DNA of 64,000 nt, from positions 39,127,001 to 39,191,000 of the forward strand of contig OX419755.1 of NCBI GenBank assembly GCA_948567375.1. Direction: 5' to 3'. Of the stretch, positions 57,219-64,000 are shown in pieces. The notes beneath the pieces are model-generated. The model did no database searches. It saw only the letters and a program-made list of their open reading frames with translations, and was not told the DNA's origin. A program made the translations under genes and the position numbers. Numbering within the stretch: position 1 is the first letter of the stretch; every line of letters begins with the position of its first letter. This DNA comes from Lunularia cruciata (taxonomy: Eukaryota > Streptophyta > Marchantiopsida > Lunulariales > Lunulariaceae).

Positions 57219-58241
57219 GACCTCCCTCCTTTTAAGACGCAATGTCCTCATTGTACAATTGTTGCTCAAATGCTTGCACCAACACCGGTGCATATGTCAA
57301 ATTGGCAACATGCTTCCATGTTGCTTCATAGAGGAGGTAACCTTTCCACTGTACTAGATAGTCCACCCACGGATGGTGAATACCACGCATGCATTTTTGG
57401 AGAATACGCTCCACTTCATATTCCTCTGTACCATCAATGAGTGTTGGACAAGGTCAAATGTCTTGTGTGGAATGACCCTAGCTTGATCGGGGAGCATATC
57501 TGCGTAGTAGGGAAACATGGAACACTTGATGGATCCTCACGTGTGGTGGTAGCTCAAGGTGATAGGCCATAGCGCCGACGAAACAAAGAATCGAGAAAGG
57601 CCCAATAAAATGAGGTTTGAGCTTACGAGGTCCAACCAATGTGAGATTGGTTGTTGATAGCCACACATGATCCCCAACATTGAACTCCATATGCCTAGAG
57701 TGTGTATCAGCATATTGCTTTTGTCAATTTTGTGCAATCTATAATCTGTGTAGCACTCTCTACACCGTGTTGGATTCTAGAAACAAATGTGTTGATTGCA
57801 TCTACCTTGGTAGCCACAGGATTGATCTTCATCAAGCTAGAAGGTGTGAAGGGATGCTCACCATACATGAGGAAGAGCAGAGTGACTTGGGTGGATGCAT
57901 TCACTGAATTGTTATAAGCAAATTCCACCAATGGGAGTAGGGTGTCCCTCCTCTCTTGCTCTTCTAAGGTGAAGCCGCATAACACGTCTTCAATTGTGCG
58001 ATTAGCCCGCTATGCTTGGCCATCTATTTGTAGGTGGTAAGTTGTGGACATGGCCAACTTGGTTTTGAAGAAACCAAAGAGTGTTCGCCAAAACAAACTT
58101 GTGAATTGAGTGCCTCTATTGGTGATAAGTATTTTAGACAAGCCATGGTAAGAGAAGACTGCATCTAAGTATAATTGAGCTAGTTGTGGAGTGGTCACAT
58201 CCTTGGTGGTAGGGCATACATGAATCATTTTGCTAAGCCGG
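57219..58241 (-). pseudogene. Family 1 copy B: integrase core to chromodomain
   Basis: From high to low coordinates: IHVCPTTKDVTTPQLAQLY and ILITNRGTQFTSLFW (58010-58228; Asn at the second catalytic Asp), HLQIDGQA, 57707-57985 MLCGFTLEEQERRDTLLPLV, the SH3-like part FNVGDHVWLSTTNLTL (57478-57690), and a chromodomain at 57232-57414 with WVDYLVQWKGYLLYEATW. The chromodomain is better preserved than in copy A. Such domains direct integration to modified heterochromatin in chromoviruses. Confidence 0.85.
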
Positions 58242-58373
58242 TGTCATTGGGAAAAAAGCCCCCATGTACCTTGAGGCTTTTGGAGAACTTTTGAGGAAAA
58301 ATGCTTCTTATGACATGGGGTTTGACGATGAGAAGTTTTGTGAAAAATAGAGGCTGATAGTAAAGGTTTTGGG

Positions 58374-58640
58374 AGATGTCTGGCCGAGGACAGAGGGCAA
58401 TAAGGAGATTTCAAGTTAGGAAGGTTGGCCTGGACAGGAACTAAGGAGAAAGGTTTTGAGAGATGTCTGGCTGAGGACAGAGCGCAACAAGGAGACTTTT
58501 GAGTTAGGAAGGTTGGCTTGGACAAGAATTTAGGAGAAGGGTCTCGGGAGATGTCTGGCTGAGGACAGAGTGCAATAAGGAGATTTTTGAGTTAAAAAAG
58601 GTTGGCCTGGATAGGAACTGGGGAGAAAGGTTTTGAAGCT
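58374..58640. repeat. 88-bp tandem repeat x3
   Basis: gatgtctggc followed by gaggacagag recurs at 58374, 58462 and 58550, each followed by aaggagat, then gttaggaaggttgg (or a variant) and a ggagaa run. Confidence 0.85.
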
Positions 58641-58869
58641 GAGGGTAAGGAGGATTTCAAGTTAGAGATCTTGTGGCTGGATTGGAAGGAACTTGGAGAA
58701 AAAAACGCTATGAGAGAAGAATTTTGCAGGTATGCCTTGAGCTGCAGGGCAAGAGAGGATTTTGATAGGTATGGCTTGAGATTGTGAACATCAGAAGGGA
58801 AATTTTTGCAAGCAAGTATGGCTTGAGATTGTGAAGGCCAGAAAGGTGAATTTTCAAATTGTCTTGGGC

Positions 58870-59290
58870 AGGATAATGGGAGAGGAAAACAAGAATGTAC
58901 ATAAATTTTTGAATTGAGATAGGGTGTGTAGGAGAAGAGAAATTTAGAAGTGCTTGAGCTGGACAGTGGGAGAGGGAAGCAAGACTGTGAAGGAATTTTT
59001 GAATTGAGATAGGGTGTGCAGGAGAGGGGAAATTTTTGAAGTGCTCTTGTGCAAGACAGTGGGAGAGGAAAACAAGAATGTACATGAATTTTCAAATTGA
59101 GATAGGGTGTGCAAGAGAGTCAAAATTTTTGAAATGCTTTTGTGTAGGATAGTGGGAGAGGAAAGCAAGGCTATGCAGGAATTTTTGAAATGAGATAGGG
59201 TGTGCAAGAGAAGAGAAATTTAGAAGTGCTTTGGGCTGGACAGTGGGAGAGGGAAGCAAGGTTGTGCAGGAATTTTTGAAGTGAGTTGAG
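58870..59290. repeat. About 92-bp tandem repeat x4.5
   Basis: gggagaggaaaacaag or gggagagggaagcaag recurs at 58878, 58968, 59061, 59154 and 59245, with gagatagggtgtgcaagag and gaaatttagaagtgct in each unit. Alternating unit types suggest an older two-unit period. Confidence 0.85.
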
Positions 59291-60368
59291 GCGGCAGTGG
59301 ACATGGGAAGGTGTCCTCACAAAGGGATTGTAGGGTTTTGAAAATACAGGGGCAGGGATATTTTCTCGAGTGTAAAGCCTTATGAGACTTTGCTGAAGGA
59401 GTTGAATTTTGTAGAGAAAGGACTGAACTAGAGTGAAGTTTGGAGAGTTGGCCTGCTAAGGAGAGAAGAGGATCTTCAAGGGCTTTTGCCCTGAGCAATG
59501 AGAAGTAAAAGGAGATTTTCAAAGGGTTTTGCCTTGAGTAGTGAGAGGAACTGGAGTGAAGGTTTGGAGTTGCTCTATTGAGGAGATGACAAGAGAGGAA
59601 GGAAGTTTCAAAAGAAATCTGCTAGCTGAGCATGGCAAGAGAGTGAGGAGAGAAATGCCAGAGGTGACAACTATACAAATTTGCAATGACAAGAGGGAGA
59701 ATCACCAAAGGGGATCTGCCAAACAACAATCTTGGGGAGAGACCTGCAGACATGAAGCTTAATGTTGTAAGGGAGAGGAGTTAAGACCAAGATGTTTCTT
59801 GTTCTGTATATACAATGTGCTTGATGCAAAACTATTCAGTCTGAGTTTTGATCATCATGAAGAATTTATGAATTTTGGAGAACACGGTGCGGTGATGGAA
59901 GTGACATTCTTGTGAATGAATGGTCTTTGGTCCTTGCATGATCTTTGGACAAAATCTCGGGGTAGAATTGGTTGCATGACCAATGGACTGGTTCACAAAT
60001 CCCACCAAGTCGGTGCTTTGGGCCAAGCCTTACTGTCACAGCAAAAACCCCACCTACTTAAGAATGATAGACTAAGAAAAGAGTTTGGAATGGGAGATCA
60101 GGAATAATAGCCAAAGAACAAGTAGGAAAATTTAACCTAAAGCCTATGCAAGTATTCATTGACGAGGATCAGCACCCGGAATAGTGAGAGACAATCTCCC
60201 AAGAGAAGCTATTGTCATAAATCCAGAGAAGAGAACCAGTGATAAATCCAGAGAAGAGAACCAGTGCCAGACTAGGGAAGAATTGTCGAGTCCATGACAA
60301 ACAAGACAGCCTAAGCACATGCAGCCAGGTGCCCAGTGGAATCTCAAGACCTTACAATCCCCGTGACA

Positions 60369-61066
60369 CCGGTCCATAAAGACCATGGATGAATCAAACC
60401 CTAAGGTGGTCTTGGGTAATTCACAAACGAGATCCATACTCACTTGTTCCCAACGTTGGGTAGGCGTGGGGAGAGGTTGAAGGAGCCCTACAGGAGCTTG
60501 ATTAGAAGCTTTGTTCTGTTGACAAAGTAGGCAGTTGTGCACATAGTCCATCACATCATTGCTCATCTTGGGCCAATAGTAATGGCGTTGGACTACATCC
60601 AAGGTCTTGTCCACTCCGACATGACCTGCAATGGCTGAATCATGACATTCCACTAGAATAATGGTGTGTAATTCTGGGACATTTAGGATCCATAATCTGC
60701 CATCACAAAAGGTGAGTCCTTGGGTGTTGGTAACACCTTTGGATGATTGCACTTCTACAATTTGTGGATCAGTTTTTTTAGCAGCCAGAATCTCTGGCCA
60801 GAATTTAGGGTTAATCTTAACCTCAAACACCAAGTTATTTGCCATTGGCATTTGGGTGAATGCATCTGCAAGTTGCTTCTTACCTTCCACGTAGGTGATT
60901 GACATGTTGAAGCATTATTACCACTCTGCCCACCGAATTTGGCGATGAGATAGATCCTTTTGTGTCTTGAGGTAGACTATAGGTTTGTGGTCTGTCTCTA
61001 CTACAAATGCTTTCTTGCCCAAATAGTGCTTCCAATGCTTGTTGCCAGAACAATGGCCAGCTCTTC
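60369..61066 (-). pseudogene. Family 1 copy B: integrase N-terminus and RNase H end
   Basis: 60373-60905 encodes the RNase H tail (SITYVEGKKQLADAF, with the last catalytic Asp), a linker, and an intact-looking zinc domain (AGHVGVDKTLDVVQRHYYWP, then CLLCQQNKASNQAP). The start of the catalytic core (SMDLVCELPKTT) follows, until the insertion at 60368. 60918-61136 covers the VETDHKPIVYL region of RNase H. Confidence 0.85.
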
Positions 61067-62150
61067 TCATTTTGTGGCGTGGTAGTTGCATTCTATTGGT
61101 AACAACTTTTGAGAGAAATATGCAATTAGATGCCATCCATCATGCCAGTCTTGTTGTAGGACTGCTTCTATTGCTACACTTGATGCATTTGTAGCAAACT
61201 TGATTGGTTGTTTTGGGTCATACCACTTCAAGATTGGTGCATGTAGCAAGGCGGCTTTCAATTCTTGAAAGGCCAACTATTGTGTGGTTCCCCATGTCCA
61301 CTTCTTCCCCTTGCCAAGTAGTGTTGTTAAAGGCTGTGCAACCTTGGAGAAGTCCTTGACAAATCTATGATAGAATCTCGTCAACCCCAAGAAGCTCTTG
61401 AGTTGAGTCTAATCTTCTGGGGCATGCCATTTTTGAATGGCTTCTATTTTATTTGTCAATACTTGAATGCACTCTGCACTTACTCTATGCCCCAAGTAGT
61501 CTACTTCAGACTTGCCAAACTTGCACTTTGAGATTTTGGCATACAATCAATTCTGTCTTAGAATCTGGAAGACCTCTTGTAGATGTTGTTTGTGTTCTGT
61601 CATTGTGTTATTGTATACTAAGATATCATCCAAGAAGACAATAATATACTTATCCAAGTATGGATGAAATATGTCATTCATTAGACTCATGAAAGTGGTA
61701 GGTGCATTGGTGAGGCTAAAGGGCATCAGAAGATATTGGAAGTGTCCATACTTGGTTTGAAAGGCAGTTTTGTACACATCCTCCTCTGCAATTCAGATTT
61801 GATTGTAACCGCTCCACAAGTCCAATTTAGTGAGGTATCTTGCTCCATGGAGTTGATCAAACAAGTCATCCATGCAAGGTAAGGGGTATTTGTTCTTCAT
61901 TGTTTGTTGATTGAGACCTTGATAGTCAATGCACATGCGCATTGTACCATCCTTCTTCTTCATTAACAAGATAGGAGCCCCATATGGTGATATGCTAGGT
62001 TGGATGAACCCCTTTTGCAGCATCTCCTCAATTTAAGTCTTACACTCCTCCAACTCATGAGGTGATAGGCAATATGGGGTCTTACAAAGAGGTGTATTCT
62101 TTAGGGGTGTCTCAATTTTATGATCTGCTCTCCTTCTTGGTGGTAATCCT
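61067..62150 (-). pseudogene. Family 1 copy B: reverse transcriptase and RNase H start
   Basis: 61793-62023 encodes RT with [29 protein letters not shown] and [13 protein letters not shown]. 61547-61777 continues [17 protein letters not shown] and [12 protein letters not shown] with both catalytic Asp. RNase H begins FATNASSVAIEAVL, so its first Asp (usual TDAS) is Asn. Stops separate the blocks. Confidence 0.85.
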
Positions 62151-62794
62151 GAGGGTGGATCATTAGGAAAGACATCTTGAAATTCATCCACCATAGCCTT
62201 AAATTTCTCAAGAACTTGTCCATAAAGTTGTGCACTCTGGACTTCTCTTATTAGACCCATAAAACATCTATTGGTCTTAGAGACAGTTGCCGTCCCTATG
62301 ACATATAGAGACAGATCCTGGTTGGGTGATTTTTTCTTTAATCCCAATGATTGACCATTTGTTGGTTCTCACTACTTTCTTCCTCCAATCTACCATAGGG
62401 TTGTAATGCTCCATCCATGGCATGCCTAAGATTGCATCATAACAAGCTAATTTTATCACTTGCCACTCAATTGCTTCCTGATATTCTCCTACAGAGAGTG
62501 TTACCCATCTAGGTAATGATTCAATCCTCTTTGTTTGCTCGTTATGAAACTCTACTTCTTCACTCCTATCTCTCTCTAGATCCATTCCTAATCTTATTGC
62601 AATAGAATGAGATAAAAATTCTCTGTTGCTCTCAAATTGATTAATATTCTCACTTGATTGCCTTCTAGGACTCCATTCACAACAATCAATTGTGAGTCTT
62701 CCTTTCGAGATATTTGCGCATTTGTCTTCTTCCTTCCTTTGCTTCTCTTCTTCCTTATTGAGCTAGTAAGGCCGTGATGTACATTTACTAGCAA
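62151..62794 (-). pseudogene. Family 1 copy B: protease and linker
   Basis: 62594-62794 has VVNGVLEGNQVRILINLRAT followed by ENF, the retropepsin active site with Asn-Leu-Arg instead of Asp-Ser-Gly. 62277-62585 continues ACYDAILGMPWMEH, and 62033-62347 the linker FQDVFPNDPPSGLPP. Copy A shares the Arg at the active-site Gly. Confidence 0.8.
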
Positions 62795-64000
62795 TCTTTG
62801 TTTTCCGAAGTGATTTCCACCTCCTCCTCTTCAATGTGCCTCTCCATGTTGTTCAAAGATTGCATGTACAAAGGCCAAGGGCCTTTAGGGAAATGAGTGT
62901 GATAGTTGGTAGATATGTGCCCAATACGGCCACAATTGTAACAACTGTGTTGTTCTCCTTGAGTTCCTTCTCCTTGTGGGACCTCATCTCTTTGTTGTTC
63001 TACTCGTCCACGCTCCCTTTGAAGCGGTCGTGCTCCTCAATCTAAAAATCAAAGGTTGCCCAATTCCATCGGTACTGGTCCACCCATGTGTGACATTTTT
63101 GCCTCATAGTGTTGAGGTGGAACTACTCCTTCACCTCCACCCAATACTCTTGCTATTCTTTGCGCACAAGCAATGGCTTCAAATACCGTGCGAGGATTTT
63201 TCACCATGACTTCTTGGAGAATCCACTCCTTTAACCCTCATTTGAAATTGTCAAGAGCCTCTGTTGGACTCATGTCAATTATTGCAACTTGTAGATCCAT
63301 AAATGCCTCCATATACTCTTGTATGCTATTCTTTTTCTCAATCTCCATAGTCAGGTTTGAGCCATCTACTTAGAATCCACCAATTGGAAAATCTTCAGCA
63401 ATCTTTCTTGCATTGTTGTCCACGTGACCTCCCTTCTCTCTGCCAACATGGATTGTTCCCAAGCATCATACCATGTGAGTGCTTTATCGGTCAAGTACCC
63501 ACATGCAAACACACCTACAGCATGCTCCGTGATCTCTGTTGAGAACAATCGGAAATATTGATTCATTCTTGAGATCCAATTTTCACTACTCCCATCATAC
63601 ACTACCCATTGTAAGGCTCAATGTTGTAGGTCTTCTTCATCCAGAGTAGCAATGTGGCTTCATTGTTGATAGGGTTTGTAGGCATATGTGCTTCTCCAAG
63701 TACTTTAGTCACAAGTATTGAGTTTTGAGACTGCTCTTCTCCTTGCATGGCTTGATCATTCCTGAAGATTTGCACTTGACTTTGTAATGTCTCCATGGTC
63801 ATCTTAATCTCTCAAAATTCATTCAACATCCCTTGCATTCCTTGCACCAGCTCTTGCAATTGCGGATCCATGGTTCTTGCAACACTCAATTGCTAATGTC
63901 TACTTCAATATAGAGTAAATTTGATCACTTTGGAAAGCACACAAACTATCAGAACTACCATTGGGACTTAGAAGCTACCACTTGTTGATAATACTCCTTG
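62795..64000 (-). pseudogene. Family 1 copy B: gag (cut by the window end)
   Basis: 63602-63802 encodes MTMETLQSQVQIFRNDQAMQ. 63366-63602 encodes the capsid start MYDGSSENWISRMNQYFRLF, then KALTWYDAWEQSML. Further pieces and a CCHC-like region (about 62920-62950) follow toward 62795. This copy fixes the reading frame of the family 1 capsid. Confidence 0.8.

Larger units (their letters stand above)
58242..60368. mobile_element. 2.1-kb LTR-like insertion inside the copy B integrase
   Basis: In copy A the integrase reads across this point (near 36800). In copy B it is split by 2127 bp starting TGTCATTGGG and ending CCCCGTGACA, flanked by CCGG (CCGGT with the shared T) on both sides. TG...CA ends with a short TGTCA/TGACA inverted match are those of an LTR, and there is no coding region, so a solo LTR or a non-autonomous element is likely. 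It holds two internal tandem arrays. The orientation is uncertain. Confidence 0.75.
48716..64000 (-). mobile_element. Family 1 Ty3/gypsy copy B (interrupted twice, runs off the window)
   Basis: A minus-strand element with its 3' LTR at 48716-49423 and internal region at 57219-58241 and 60369-64000. It is interrupted by the family 2 element (49428-57218) and by a 2.1-kb LTR-like insertion (58242-60368). Removing both gives an order collinear with copy A up to gag. The 5' LTR lies beyond the window. Confidence 0.88.

Noticed and set aside
58592-59207. Long minus-strand frames giving repetitive Ser/Pro/Leu-rich products
   Set aside because: They arise from reading the 88-bp and 92-bp tandem arrays in a frame free of stops. 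The repeat periods are not constant multiples of three and no domain is present.
58242-60368. Reading the 2.1-kb insertion as a DNA transposon
   Set aside because: Terminal inverted similarity is limited to TGTCA plus a G run, there is no transposase, and the TG...CA ends and 4-5 bp duplication fit an LTR better.

Overview
The window looks like nuclear DNA of a land plant. The evidence is one 14-exon MATE-transporter gene with GT-AG introns and a plastid-type N-terminus, Ty3/gypsy retrotransposons primed by tRNA-iMet or a tRNA-Asp-like site, and a PIF/Harbinger remnant. There are no operons or bacterial features. I cannot name the species. A non-seed plant is possible but unproven.

Layout. 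1-2769 holds the 5' part of a minus-strand Ty3/gypsy element; its LTR carries an array of heat-shock-element-like motifs just upstream of a TATA box. 2770-8273 is decayed repeat DNA. It contains a 73-bp tandem repeat, a reverse-transcriptase C-terminal remnant with CCHC and restriction-like endonuclease regions, and several copies of a short dispersed repeat with a GGGGCTTAGCCCC core. 9161-14548 (minus) is the only convincing host gene, a MATE-family transporter of the chloroplast EDS5/DTX46/47 type whose 14 exons join into 695 codons with no stop. 14549-34954 is mostly gene-free and A+T-rich. It holds a SANT/trihelix-like pseudogene, a solo LTR with a perfect target duplication, a Harbinger transposase pseudogene, a MITE-like inverted repeat and a small ORF with an in-frame duplication.

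34955-64000 is a nest of LTR retrotransposons. Family 1 (chromodomain Ty3/gypsy, tRNA-iMet primer) is present as copy A (minus, 35046-41649), copy B (minus, 48716 to beyond the window end), plus-strand fragments C and D (44224-46910) and the solo LTR at 22851. Family 2 (no chromodomain seen, tRNA-Asp-like primer) is present as a nearly complete copy (49428-57218) and an older 5'-truncated copy (34955-44223). Copy A sits inside the older family 2 copy with a 5-bp duplication GACAA. The nearly complete family 2 copy sits inside copy B exactly at the LTR/polypurine-tract junction. A further 2.1-kb LTR-like insertion splits the integrase of copy B. The order of events is therefore readable: family 1 B and the old family 2 copy came first, family 1 A and the intact family 2 copy later.

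Most mobile-element genes are broken. The recent family 2 copy keeps long gag-protease and RT-RNase H frames but has a frameshifted integrase. Nothing here suggests a defence system or CRISPR. The most notable observations are the heat-shock-like LTR, the substitutions of catalytic residues shared by several family 1 copies, the extra zinc-knuckle ORF in the family 2 leader, and the RLE-type retroelement remnant.
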